From the NCBI GenBank assembly GCA_003427395.1, contig BFEA01000511.1, positions 294,379 through 331,901 of the forward strand: a stretch of 37,523 bases of DNA, in the 5' to 3' direction. Position numbers and translations under genes: made by a program. Each line of letters starts with the position of its first letter. Positions within the stretch are counted from its first letter, which is position 1. This DNA comes from Chara braunii (lineage: Eukaryota; Streptophyta; Charophyceae; Charales; Characeae). Positions 20,102 through 30,179 of the stretch are shown piece by piece. A model generated the notes under the pieces. That model was given only the letters and a program-made list of their open reading frames with translations. It made no database searches and had not been told where the DNA came from.

Positions 20102-20153
20102 CATAGAATGAAGGGAAGAAAAACAACAACCGGCCAGAATCGTAGTAGACACC

Positions 20154-20870
20154 GGGGCTCGTTCGATACTCCTCAGGGCGTCCTCAGGCCTGAAGGAAAA
20201 AATCTTGGAGTCGCCCGAGGAATTTCCCACCTTCGTTTCACTCATCCTCGGAATTGTTCCCCAAGGACGATTCCTCGAGGCCTTCCGCGGCCAGTTTCAT
20301 AGATCGACGAGCGGACGCGGGGGGGGGTGTTGGTCCATCGCGAAGTGTCCGTGCGGACGTCGTTGGTCCACCTCGGGCGACCGTCGCGAAATTGAAATTT
20401 GGCGGCGAAAAAAAAAGAAACAGAGAAAAAGGTGCGCAATCCCAGGTTCGAATTTTGAAATTCGAATTTCCGCAAGCGACAGACGGCGGCGTGGGCGTCC
20501 CTTGCGGCTGACGGCAGCACCGTTCATTGGCGGAAGCGTTTCGGCACAGGGAGCTGCGTGTGGGTAGGGCACGCCGGAAGGCCAGTTTCATAGATCGACG
20601 AGCGGACGCGGGGGGGGGGTTGGTCCATCGCGAAGTGTCCGTGCGGACGTCGTTGGTCCACCTCGGGCGACCGTCGCGAAATTGGAATTTGGCGGCGAAA
20701 AAAAAAGAAACAGAGAAAAAGGCGCGCAGTCCCAGGTTCGAAGTTTGAAATTCGAATTTCCGCAAGCGACAGACGGTGGCGTGGGCGTCCCTTGCGGCTG
20801 ATGGCAGCACCGTTCATTGGCGGAAGCGTTTCGGCACGGGGAGCTGCGTGTGGGTAGGGCACGCCGGACG
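20154..20870 (-). mobile_element. DNA element, AACGAGCCCC family, copy 2, with a 291-bp internal duplication
   Basis: The left end GGGGCTCGTTCGATACTCCT is the inverse of the terminus at 8494-8511 and 30504-30525. On the minus strand the body aligns with 8150-8511. The unit 20291-20581 is repeated at 20582-20870 with only a few differences, including the CATAGATCGACGAGCGGACG start and an AAAAAAAAAGAAACAGAG tract. The pair of near-identical units gives apparent reading frames on both strands that are not genes. Confidence 0.6.
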
Positions 20871-22630
20871 TATATTAAGACGTCTGAAGCAGTCTACACG
20901 TTGTCGAGCGCATCGGTCCGCCACTACTTAAGGGCAGCGCGGGATCCTCCCGACCACGTCACGCAGGAGTTGGCATTTAATCCTCGTCGCGATACATACA
21001 TGGAGCTTCCGCAAGCCGCTCCGGCCGAGTGCACCAGCCATACCTCTCGCGAGCCCCTACGACAGGATAGGGCCTACGCGAGGCACGACTTACCTCCACC
21101 TTACGGGAGCTGTCACCTCTCTTCGGTGGGCGTATCCCTGTCGAGCTACAAGTCCACAATACGAAAGTTAATCAGTTGCAATCGTACAGGTGGACCAGCC
21201 AAGGGCGTTTCTCGTTCGTTGTAGCATAGGGGTACGCGTGGTATTACGCCTCCATCGAACCCGCACGCGAACCGACACCTTGGGGGGGCTGAGGTTCCAA
21301 GCGCGACTCGTCGCCGGTCGACTAGGACGCATCCCACACGCCACACACACACCACTTATAAAGAACATAAAAATAAAACACACATACAACATACGCACAA
21401 AATTACACAACACAAACAACGCGACAACGCTCCTAGTCCCTCGGTAGCCATCCCATAACTTTCCGATGCGGAATCGGATAGGCGTCGTGTGCGGGACTTA
21501 GTACAAAACTGCGCGGACGCAGAACTTTCTCATATTGACTCGCGATGCAAACATGCGCAAGCAGTCGCAGTGATGGCATACTATGCAGTGTCCCTAATCA
21601 AGCGGTCCCTTGTGGATCCGAGTACCGCTTATGACACTCAAGTGTCAGACTCGAAGTATCGTGAGGGTCTACTCCCTCACGATATTGCACGGCTGAAGGA
21701 ATAGTCGTGCGGCCGCTGCGAGACCTCAGGCCTTTGGCTTGAGTGTCTCAGCAGGCAAGGCAAATAGGCCTTGCCCGGGGGGTGATTCCTTCCGAGCAGA
21801 GTCTAGGGCCTGGGATGTCCTGGACAAGGACCTTGAATCCCGACCCAGGACCAACGTCCGACTGAGAATTTATTAAGAAGCATACAATCAGAAAAAAGGG
21901 TTTACCCTCTCTTTTCTTAGCCCCAACCCCAACTTTTACCCTTAATACGCGGGCCCCTCAGGCCACGCGAACTCCCATATAGGTACGCTTATGTTTTTGT
22001 ATGTATATAAGAGTGGTAAGAATGTGACCATCACTTCTCACAATCACAGTGGGTTCCTGACAACCATATGTATATGTATGATCGCAGGCAGTCAAATCCA
22101 AAATTTGAACCACAAAACATACCTGCAATCACATCAAAGAGTCAAACAAGAGTCCACGCACTATACAGAGTCAACCCCAACCACTCTCTATACTCATACC
22201 CCTCGCTTTACCCATGCAAGCCCCACCCTCCTGTCCAACTAACCATAATTAAATACTCAGTACCTTTGTTAAATGACATTCAATAAAAGTCCGAGTGAAA
22301 CCTTAATAAAACAATAAAATCACCAGGGCTAAAGCCTTTTAGGTTGAGCATTGAGGGTGAGTTGGAATTGAGTCGTAAACCGACGAATCGGCAACCGACC
22401 TGTTATCAGTGATAACAGAAGGTGATCCTCGTGGGATCAAAGCTGAATCTAGTCCAAAATTTTGAATCGACTCGTTCAAAGAAGGACCTGTAATACGAAA
22501 CAGGCCAACGTTCAGACTAAACTTATAAGCGCACAACGGATAATCTTCATACCTTGTCCTTACGAAAATCCTCCTGATAACCAAGCTTAAGTCTATCTCT
22601 GCGCACGTGCTCAACGAAAAGGCAGTCCTC
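20871..22630. other. unassigned; possible internal part of an LTR element on the minus strand
   Basis: No conserved protease, RT or integrase motif was recognised. If 22677-24782 is a minus-strand 5' LTR, this would be its downstream internal region. The minus-strand frame 22614-22339 (91 codons) follows the putative primer site but matches nothing I know. Confidence 0.25.
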
Positions 22631-22639
22631 TGACATCAT

Positions 22640-22676
22640 CCTCCTTACTCAGGGTGGATCGCCAGAAATCGCCACC
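22640..22676 (-). other. candidate primer-binding site next to the LTR
   Basis: On the minus strand the sequence directly after ..TTTCAACA is GGTGGCGATTTCTGGCGATC. TGGCGA-type primer sites are found in plant Tat/Ogre-type Ty3 elements, which are primed by tRNA-Arg. I could not check it against a tRNA sequence. Confidence 0.3.
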
Positions 22677-22700
22677 TGTTGAAATATAATCTAACTCATC

Positions 22701-23240
22701 TAAGTTAGGAAAATTTCGGCAGCGCTTCCCGTAGGAAAAGTGTCATCGCAGAATTCGTGTTAGCCCAAAAATCAAACTTTTGGATTCTAGAAAGCCAAAA
22801 TTTGTCTAACTCCCTGATTTAGCAAAAATTTGGGCAACACTTCCTTTAGAAAGGAAGACTTTCCAGATTTGTACTAAGTCAGATATGAACTCAAACATAA
22901 AATCTGAGTTCTGTTAAGACGAACTTAGCTAACTCCTTAGATTTGTAGAAATTTCGGCAGCGCTTCCCGTAGAGAAAGTGTTACTCCAAGATTTATACAA
23001 AGCTAAGTCAAGAGTCTGAAATGACTTTGACTTTTCCAGGTCCAATTTTGTCCAACTCCCTGAACTAGCAAAAATTTGGGCAGCACTTCCTTTAGAAAGG
23101 GAGGCTTTCCAGATTTTTACTAAGTCAAAAAGTCAAAAGGAACTAAATCCTGAAAAAGACAAAGTTTGACTAACTCCCTAGTTTTGTAGAAATTTCGGAA
23201 GCGCTTCCCGTAGAAAAAGTGGCTTACCAAGATTTATACA
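22701..23240. repeat. alternating A/B module array
   Basis: Five modules lie in the order A-B-A-B-A, spaced about 105-130 bases. A modules (about 22710, 22950, 23185) share AAATTTCGG(C/A)AGCGCTTCCC. B modules (about 22825, 23062) share AAAAATTTGGGCA(A/G)CACTTCC and a perfect CTTCCTTT..AAAGGAAG-type hairpin in the first copy. Each is preceded by CTAACTCC or CAACTCC and followed by a GATTT(A/T/G)TAC-type word. Confidence 0.75.
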
Positions 23241-23531
23241 AGACCAAAGTATAACAAAAGATCAAAAAAAATACAGAATTCGATCTAAGTAAAAAAACTT
23301 AGCTCAGCAAATGCAGAAATTGAAACTAACTCCTATGGCTCTAGCACGTGAAGAGCAACTAAAGCAACTACTTATCAACTGAAACTCAGACTAAATAGTG
23401 ATATCACTCAGTCACATGCAGGCTAATCCACAAAGGTAAGTACTCTCACCATCCCCAAGTCAACTTAGCAAACAATAGTTCATAGTCTTTCAATGATTGA
23501 TCCCCTTATACCCAGCTTACATAGGGCATAA

Positions 23532-24256
23532 GGCTAGACCACAAAAACTTATGGAACATGTCTAGCCCAGCCAGAAAGTATACACAAACACAGGGCACAA
23601 CAACTTTTCTCTTATTTGGGCATATGACTAGGCCATCCTAGTCGCCCTGAACTGTTTAAGTATCCAAAATTTATAGAATTGTCTGCACTTAATCTTTGAG
23701 GTAGCATATAACTGAGCCGATCATCTTCAGCTCAAGACTCAGCCTGCCCCTTCGTACCACAAGTTTATTCTTAATTAATACTCTCTGCAGTTGGTGATAT
23801 GCTATAGTCAGACTACCCAAACTTATGAAACCCTGTCTGACCGACCTGTTCATAGATAATAAAATAATAGAGTATAGCCAAATTATAACCTTCAGGTTCC
23901 AGCATATGCGAGGCGTTGGACCAAGACCACCCAAACTTATGGAACATGTCTTGGTCCTCAGCCTGGTTCATTTCTCTCCAAACCAAAGCAGGAAGAGGTT
24001 GAGCCACCCAAACTTATGGAACATGCTCAGGCCTCCTCGTTCAGGAACTAAAGAAATTGGAGAAAACCCAAAGTAAACAAGGCGACCAAGCCACCCAAAC
24101 TTATGGAACATGCTTGGCCCGTGAAAAGTCAACCACAGTCAGCCCTCACACGTCAGAGCAACCAGACCACCCAAACTTATGGAACATGTCTTGTTCTCCT
24201 GACAATTCAAAATAAACATAGCACTGGGCCTTCCCAAACTTATGGAACTGGCCTAG
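23532..24256. repeat. array of hairpins with a constant loop and changing stems
   Basis: Seven hairpins share a CCCAAACTTATGGAACAT-like loop, but each has a different complementary stem. Examples: GGCTAGAC/GTCTAGCC (23532-23567), GTCAGAC/GTCTGAC (23807-23841), GGACCAAGAC/GTCTTGGTCC (23918-23957), TGAGC/GCTCA (24000-24029) and CCAAGC/GCTTGG (24086-24117). Weaker ones are AGAC/GTCT with flanking pairs (24156-24199) and CTGGGCC/GGCCTAG with one wobble (24224-24256). An eighth stem, GACTAGG/CCTAGTC (23626-23643), has a 4-base loop. Stem pairing is kept while stem sequence changes. Confidence 0.85.
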
Positions 24257-24470
24257 CCCTTGGTTGACCCAGTCAAACTTCATGCAATACAACCTTTCTC
24301 GCACCTTTCCCCAGATGCAACCCCACAATCTGCTTTCAGTCAAACAAAGAAGCTGAAACTGACATTATACATGCGTTCTTTTACTTAGTCTGGTTATGTC
24401 CTGAAGAGAAAACAAAAATCATAGGGCCACGCATGCATACACCAATCAGACTACAGGGGAATAGGCAAAC

Positions 24471-25446
24471 ATGGGTGTAGTGGATTATATAGATAGAGAT
24501 AGTTTACCTGATGGTTCCCTACATCCAGAACCTCGCCTAGGTTCCGGCAGATCTCCCTCAATCGGTGGGATGACTCCCCACGGAGTCTTGGTGCGGACCT
24601 ACGGGTTGCAATCCCGCCTGCCGCCTTCCTCTCGTAACCAACAGACTAGACTTAGAGTGAGAAGGGCAGATAGAGAAAGGTTTAAAGACTCTCAGATCCA
24701 AGGAGGGTGCGCTTAGACTCGCGAGAGAGGACCTTGTTTTCTTCAATCGCCTGAGGGCCCCGCAATGGGAACCAATGTAACAGCTTCTTCAACTTCTGAA
24801 GTAGACCCTGCCGAAATCAACCCCCTGACGACCTCCCAAATCGCAGCACTAACCCCCTACTCGTCCAGCCTGACCCCCTTCCCAAGCTTCAACACCTCTC
24901 CTCAGCCCAATCGCGACCGCCTACCAGTCTGAAACAGACAACAACAGTCGGCGGCAGTGTGCAACAGCATACAGCGATCAACAGTAGACAACAGCTCGCT
25001 CACAATCACTGGGAGTAGTAGCCTGCTTGTGCGCGGTATGCAGCAGCAGATCATGCGGTCGGCAGCAGCCAATAGCAATACGCAGCATGATCAACAGGCA
25101 CAACAACAACTCGCCAATAGCAGCATACAGCAGCGGCGGTAAACAGCAACGACAACAGTCAACAACAACCACAGTCCGTATACCGCAGCAGTACACAGCC
25201 ACGGTCACTGGCAATAGTAACAGTTGCAATCAACAGCAGCGGCAGTCCGTACACAACCAACAACAACCCGTAGCGGTAGCCTGTGCACAGCTCGCAGTAG
25301 ACAGCAGCAGCGACAGTCCGTGCCTAGATGCAACACACAGCACCAGTTCGCATAGTCAACAGTTAGCAGCAGTCCGCAACGCCAATCTCTTGCAACTTAA
25401 TCACTCCCTCTATACTACAACTTTATCTCCGAACCCGAAACTGTAG
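24471..25446 (+). pseudogene. decayed reading frame with Gln-rich region, unknown protein (5' part)
   Basis: One frame stays open from 24471 to 25142 except for TAG at 24714 and TGA at 24930. It includes a Met at 24765 that starts a protein-like stretch (SSTSEVDPAEINPLTTSQ). It runs into CAG/CAA-rich sequence encoding Gln-, Ser- and Asn-rich peptide. After a TAA at 25140 a second frame (25027-25446) continues the same composition. This could be the N-terminal part of the gene whose exons are proposed at 25720-26492. I do not recognise the family. The CAG/CAA run alone could also be plain low-complexity sequence. Confidence 0.35.
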
Positions 25447-26492
25447 TCATACTGTTCAAAACACATCGAAAGCAACGCTGCAGTCCACAACGACCTCCAC
25501 AACTGCTATGGTAGCCAATGTAGTCACAATGAACAGCAAGGCATACAACTATGCTGCTGCAAAGACTGCTGCAGTAGCCGGAGTGCACAGTGGTGTGCAA
25601 CGCCAACACCAAGAACACCAATCGAGCATTCACCCCTCTCTACACGAACGGTGCATCAACCATTGAGTGTGTCCTCATGGCCCCTCTTCCACTTCTTAGC
25701 TACTCCGTAACTCAGATCTTGTGGAGCCTGAGACCAGGCACGTACTTCCTCCCCCTTTTCCTGGCATCCTGTCGAACCGAGATGGCACAGTCATCAAGCT
25801 ACCATCTCAGCGAGACTGGTTTACGCAGTCTTCGAACGTAGCCTAGTCAACAAGCGCCCTCCCCCTCCTCCCAGCAGAACTGTACACAACTGAAGACCAT
25901 CGACAGTACAGTGAAGGCAACCCCCTTGGTATGATCAAGCATGATTTAGCCACACTCAGAACCTACGGACACACCCTGTAGTCCACCCCCGTGGCTCATG
26001 GCAATAGGATGCGTAGTGGCAGCCAGGTAAGGGAGTGACAAATCTCTATCAGTTGAATAATTGCAGACGATTCACCATATGGTGAAGGACTACTTCGGGT
26101 GCAAACGGAACGCCACACTGGTTGGCAACAAAAAAACTCAGCACGCCGACTATGAGTCCTCCGTCAGAGTGCAGCTTGATATCTTCCTCGGGCGAGCCAC
26201 ACTCTGGCCAACAGGTAAGTCTCCAATTCCATAGTTAGTTTCACGCTGGTCTCACAGGTAGGACTGCAACTTCGGACGAACCTTTCACTGGCGTATGACC
26301 CGATACATGCCCAGTCTCGCTCGCCTATTTTTACGACGCACCGTAGCATCTCCCTGCCCGCAGCTCCCACCTCGCATCCTGCCGAAGTCACTATACTATC
26401 GCCTGATTGGATCGTGCTATTCAACCCGCGATGGCTCGTTACCCCTGAACAGCTTCCTCCCTTGCTTGCTTTCGTTGAAGGACGGGCGACTT
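25447..26492 (+). pseudogene. decayed multi-exon gene of unknown function (3' part)
   Basis: After a stretch giving MVANVVTMNSKAYNYAAAKT, a frame from about 25720 reads LSNRDGTVIKLPSQRDWF and later GNPLGMIKHDLATLRTYGH. TAG codons lie at about 25841 and 25979. A GTAAGG..GCAG intron candidate (26027-26066, 40 bases) joins it to a 148-base exon (26067-26214: HHMVKDYFGCKRNATLVG..DIFLGRATLWPT). A GTAAGT..GTAG candidate (26215-26261, 47 bases) then leads to an exon reading GLQLRTNLSLAYDPIHAQ..SPDWIVLFNPRWLVTPEQLP, ending at TAG about 26492. The junctions keep frame and the peptides look protein-like. The introns are very short, so frameshifts in a pseudogene are the alternative. The family is unknown. 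Confidence 0.35.
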
Positions 26493-27262
26493 AGTTCCTC
26501 CTCCTCTTCGAGTTCACCTTCTCCGATAGCTCCTCGCACCCCTTTCCTGTTTACCTCCCTTTCTACCGACTCTCCTTCCCTTCTAACCTTACTAACTGAT
26601 TCGCCTTGCCAGAAAACCCCGGCCTAGTATCTTAGACCGTCGTGATCGGTTAGAAAGACGACCGAACAACTTTACTCTCTCTCACATTTTCCTCCTTGCC
26701 GCCATCTCCAGCTAACTTGTGCAGCCTGTTTCTTCATTACTTCTACTCCTACTAACTTCCCGGCCAATCAGACTTCATCAGAGTCGCCTCATCAGAGAAC
26801 CCCGACCTAGAGTCTTCCCCCGCCTGGTTCTGTTAAGTATCGTGCCTGCCACTAGTCTCCCCCTCCCTCATATCCTCTTCCTTCGTCGGTCTGCGTGCAT
26901 CCCATTCTCTGGGTAGCATCTAGTCTACCACTTTCACTCTAAACTGACGCCGGATTCTGTTTCGCATGGCCTATACCCCTTAGATTTGGCTCTTGGTTTA
27001 CCCGAATCCGTCGGGGATCAAAAGCGCTATGCGCGTCTCACTCCGTCGGCTTCTCACCCACTTTTGGCCATTCTCCACTGTTTTCCCGCCTCACCCTACG
27101 AACGGACCTGGTCGCAGACTGCCTCCTGGTGCATTCCCCTTCATTTTCTCATATCCTCGTCTCCTCGCCGCCGCAACACTTAGTAGAGGTTCACTCCACA
27201 GCGGCCCGCTGACGAACTGTTCAATACTGCACCGGTGAATCCGACCAGGATTCCGGTAAGGT
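26493..27262. other. pyrimidine-rich unassigned stretch
   Basis: Strong C/T bias on the plus strand with short Ser/Pro/Leu-rich frames. The word GA(A/G)AACCCC(G)(G/A)CCTAG occurs twice (about 26611 and 26797). It may be the continuation of the decayed gene to its left. Confidence 0.25.
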
Positions 27263-27646
27263 GTGAGCGTATCTTGGTGGGGCCAATTACAGGAATTGAG
27301 ACGATCATTGGACTACATCGAGGGACCCAATACAGGGGACATGCCCCAAACAGGAAAGGCTGCGCCCCGTTACCCTCCCCTACTCCTACGACCTGCTTCT
27401 TTACACAGCGCAGCTCACCGCCCTGCTTCCGACTCCGCATGGTCTGACAACTTGAACGCTCAACTATCGGAAGAGTCTTCGGTTGTCGGACCATACACTG
27501 CTCTATACGTTTTTCCCTGGCGCAGGGCCCCTGCTAATCCTCTCTGCATCGTTCCAATTTTAACGGATGTCCCGAAGGACTCAGGCCTCCGCTCCGAGCC
27601 CCACAAGGAGCGGAGCCAAAATTTCATAAACACTAAAAAAACATAA
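27263..27646 (+). CDS. unrecognised reading frame (127 codons)
   Basis: It reads QELRRSLDYIEGPNTGD, later WSDNLNAQLSEESS and PILTDVPKDSGL, and stops at TAA 27644. The composition is protein-like and balanced compared with its pyrimidine-rich surroundings. It has no motif I know, no clear start context, and a competing frame on the same strand. It ends at the (AAT)n tail of the adjacent SINE-like unit. It could be part of the decayed gene upstream. Confidence 0.25.
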   Translation: MSVSWWGQLQELRRSLDYIEGPNTGDMPQTGKAAPRYPPLLLRPASLHSAAHRPASDSAWSDNLNAQLSEESSVVGPYTALYVFPWRRAPANPLCIVPILTDVPKDSGLRSEPHKERSQNFINTKKT

Positions 27647-27895
27647 TAATAATAATAATAATAAAAAAACTAAAGATGTAAAAAACAGATAGCTGTCGCC
27701 TTGCCAGACTCGTGGATCGGGCCCATCATCACACCCGTTTAGCAAAACTGGGGGGGATAGCCCCGTCAGGCCCTTAACCCCTCAGTTTCTTCCATGCTGC
27801 TCCGCCGCTCCTATATTGTCGCCCGCTGGCCTCGATCCCTGCACCTCCGCCGTGTAATTCAAGTACCGTAACCTATAGGGCTAAGCCCAAGCCTG
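27643..27895 (-). mobile_element. tRNA-headed SINE with (ATT)n tail
   Basis: On the minus strand GCTTAGCCCTATAGGTTA (A-box-like) and GGGATCGAGGCC (B-box-like) lie about 30 bases apart near 27890-27830. The unit runs to a TTTTTTT(ATT)n tail at 27664-27643. Simple-repeat tails are common in tRNA-derived SINEs. The boundaries are approximate. Confidence 0.4.
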
Positions 27896-28175
27896 CTACC
27901 ACCCCGTGCAGGATCCCATATAAAGCGGTGCTGCGTGGCCCCCAGGCTTAGGAAACTAGCCTGGCCGTCATCCCTTCTTCTAGCCAAGCACGCTGTCGCT
28001 AGTCCTCCGTGCTGGCTTGCCCTCTCACGCCGTGGCTACCTCGCGCCCCACCTAGTACGTTAGGCCTACCAGTGGTCGCTCGTCCTAAATAAAAACAAAA
28101 CTTCTATTCCTAAAAAAAAAAATCAGGCCGGCCAACTAGCCGGCTGCTTAATCAAACGGAGGAATCACATGCGCG

Positions 28176-28256
28176 CCTTAAAACTGCGCGCCCACATACT
28201 CTCCTTAAAACTGCGCGCCCACATACCCTCCTTAAAACTGCGCGCCCACATACCCT
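28176..28256. repeat. 27-bp tandem repeat, 3 units
   Basis: CCTTAAAACTGCGCGCCCAC plus ATACYCT is repeated three times (28176, 28203, 28230), with one base difference in the first unit. The period is a multiple of three, so it would encode a 9-residue repeat (LRAHIPSLK) if translated. It lies about 350 bases before the Harbinger coding region. Confidence 0.95.
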
Positions 28257-28612
28257 CTATCCTAGCTAAGTTAAGTCATAGACGCGGTCGTGCCTTGCAT
28301 GGCCTATTTTGGACCCGACCCTTTATTTTCTGTCGTTTGCAAAAACCATGGTGGATACCCTTGTCAGGGGTATTCGCTCCGGCAACGCCGTCACACGATC
28401 TCCGTCGTTGTCGTCTTCATCGGCGCACCTTCATCGTCGACGTGTACGCTGTGTTGTGTGGCCCGCCACATGTGGAGTCTTTTGCAGTTGCCGACGGCCA
28501 CGTGGACAGTGCAATTTGCGGCGATGGCCATGAACGGGGGGAGGGGGGGTGACACATTGAGCAAGGCGGGCAGGACGGTGGTGGCAGCGGCCGTGAACAC
28601 GATCCTCTTCCG

Positions 28613-29260
28613 GTGTCAATTGCAGAGGGGCGAGGGAAGGATGAGAGAGCCAATCACGCACGGCGGAAGAGGACGCTGCAGTCGTTCCATGCGGAGGGAG
28701 AGGACAGTGCTGCCATTTGCGANGCCGTGCTGCAGGTGTGCTACGCCATGGGGTGTGGAGCATTCCCCAGAGCGACGCCGAGGTGGTGGATGAAGCGACG
28801 GACGGGCGGGACGTGGGAGGATTTGCGGCATTGCGACGACGCGACGGCGGACTACTTCAAGGACAAGCTGCGCATGTTGCCACGTGTGTTTCGAGAGACC
28901 ACGAAAGTTTTGTCCCCCTTCCTTGAACGGCGTGTCACTTTCTATAGGGAGCCCCTCTAGCCTGACCACATTGTCGCGTACGCTTTGTACAGGTGGGCGT
29001 CGGGGGAGATGTACGAGAGCGGGACATGCAGCTTCGGCATTGGCAGATCTTTCGGGTTGGTGGTTGTGCGGGATGTGACTGCGGCGTTGGTGAAGGCGTA
29101 CCCCGAAAAGATAGCGTGGCCGACGGGTCTGCAGAAGGCGGTCGTCTTGCGCGCTTTCACTGACAAGGGTTTCCCTAACTGCCATGGGTGCATCGACTGC
29201 ACCCACATCTTCATCGACAAGCCAGCGAATTGGCGGACAGGGGAGACGGAGACTGCATCA
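28613..29260 (+). pseudogene. PIF/Harbinger transposase (DDE_Tnp_4 type), truncated
   Basis: One frame runs from about 28570/28613 to 29260, broken only by TAG at 28958 and one ambiguous base at 28723. The N-terminal region has RWWMKRRTGGTWEDL and YFKDKLRMLPRVFRE, the usual helical region before the nuclease. After the TAG come HIVAYALYRWASG, FGIGRSFGLVVVRDV and GFPNCHGCIDCTHIFID. The Asp in IDCTH (codon 29195) is the first catalytic residue of the Harbinger nuclease. Homology ends soon after DKPANW, so the second Asp and the Glu are missing. It is an internally deleted, inactive copy. The TAG replaces what is probably CAG. Confidence 0.75.
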
Positions 29261-29306
29261 CCCGGGGCCGAGCTGACGCACCCCTCAGCACAGACGGCGT
29301 CCGGTA

Positions 29307-29948
29307 TTACTGCCTCGAAGGATCCCTGTTGTTCCCCGATGCCTCCCGGATCGGCGCTGGAGACTTCGACGACCGCGCAACAGCCGTCACCTGCCCACCG
29401 TCGTCTTCGGCGTAGTTGTTGATGATCACCGTTCGCAACACAGCCGACGACCTCCCGCTACACAGCCCGAATGACAGATTGATGCCGCCATCGCCCTCGT
29501 CGACACTCAGCCCCTGCTGGAGGAGTTCGGTGTACGACTGGGCATAACCGACGTCGCGGCTTCCACAGAGCTCTATAGCTGCGCACTCCTGGGTGGACCC
29601 GTTACCCAGCAGCACGGTCCGTGAGCGTCTCTCCTCCTCCTCCTCGTCGGACGTGTCCGGCAGAGGCTGCAAGTGCGGTGGTAGACGCGCATACCCAGGC
29701 TGCTCCGATGGCCTTGAAGTTCTCGACGGGCTCTTCCCAGCGCGCTGGCCACTGCCCTGATCCCCTACAGACCTGCACATCACCTGCCGCCCCTCCATAT
29801 TGACGTCCTTCTTCGAACACCGTCTTCTGCGGCCACGTCGCGGACCGATGTTGATGAAACACACGTGGAAGAGAACTAACAGCAGGAGCAGGAGGACGAC
29901 GAGCACCAGCAGCGGCAGCCTCCGAAAGATCTCGGCCATGAAACGCAC
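29307..29948 (-). CDS. possible companion protein of the Harbinger element, or unrelated acidic protein
   Basis: Open for 213 codons on the minus strand. The first 30 residues are strongly hydrophobic (repeated Leu/Val). An Arg/Lys cluster follows, then an acidic SDEEEEERRSR stretch. Next is a segment with NGSTQECAAIEL, YTELLQQGLSVDEGDGGINLSFG and TVIINNYAEDDGG. PIF/Harbinger elements carry a second Myb/SANT-like gene, often in opposite orientation, and this frame lies convergent to the transposase. I see no Trp-rich Myb repeat in it, so if it is that gene only the N-terminal part remains. Confidence 0.35.
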   Translation of the reverse strand: MRFMAEIFRRLPLLVLVVLLLLLLVLFHVCFINIGPRRGRRRRCSKKDVNMEGRQVMCRSVGDQGSGQRAGKSPSRTSRPSEQPGYARLPPHLQPLPDTSDEEEEERRSRTVLLGNGSTQECAAIELCGSRDVGYAQSYTELLQQGLSVDEGDGGINLSFGLCSGRSSAVLRTVIINNYAEDDGGQVTAVARSSKSPAPIREASGNNRDPSRQ

Positions 29949-30179
29949 TTGGACGACGGCAACAGCTAGAACACAACGGTGGACGTCCAGAAAACGGCGA
30001 GGGTAAGTGCCGCAAACGGCCGATCGCAGCTACAGACAAAACCAGCGTAACGTTTTCCGTCGCGGAAGACAGTGTGCAGTCGGGAGAGCGGGGGCCGGCT
30101 GAAGTATTTGTATCTGCCGACCGTTGGGCGCTTTCCCGCGGGTGCCGAAGGGCAACGACGCAAGGCAGCCCCTTCTCGA

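Larger units (their letters stand above)
22677..24782 (-). mobile_element. candidate 2.1-kb LTR (minus-strand orientation)
   Basis: On the minus strand it starts TGTTACATTGG (24782) and ends ATTTCAACA (22677), giving TG..CA ends with TGTT/AACA inverted termini. A candidate primer site follows. A TATA-like word (CTATATAATCC, about 24487) on the minus strand would place transcription start within the first 350 bases. The two structured arrays below would then be in the transcribed leader. No second LTR copy is in the window, so the call rests on the ends and the primer site only. Confidence 0.35.

Noticed and set aside
20238-20862. Reading frames of 85-190 codons on both strands
   Set aside because: They arise from the tandem 291-bp units of a DNA element. 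The minus-strand protein merely repeats itself.
23532-24256. CRISPR-like repeat-spacer array
   Set aside because: Repeats are unequal in spacing and share a loop rather than a fixed full repeat, and the setting is a eukaryotic LTR-like region. It is a hairpin array.
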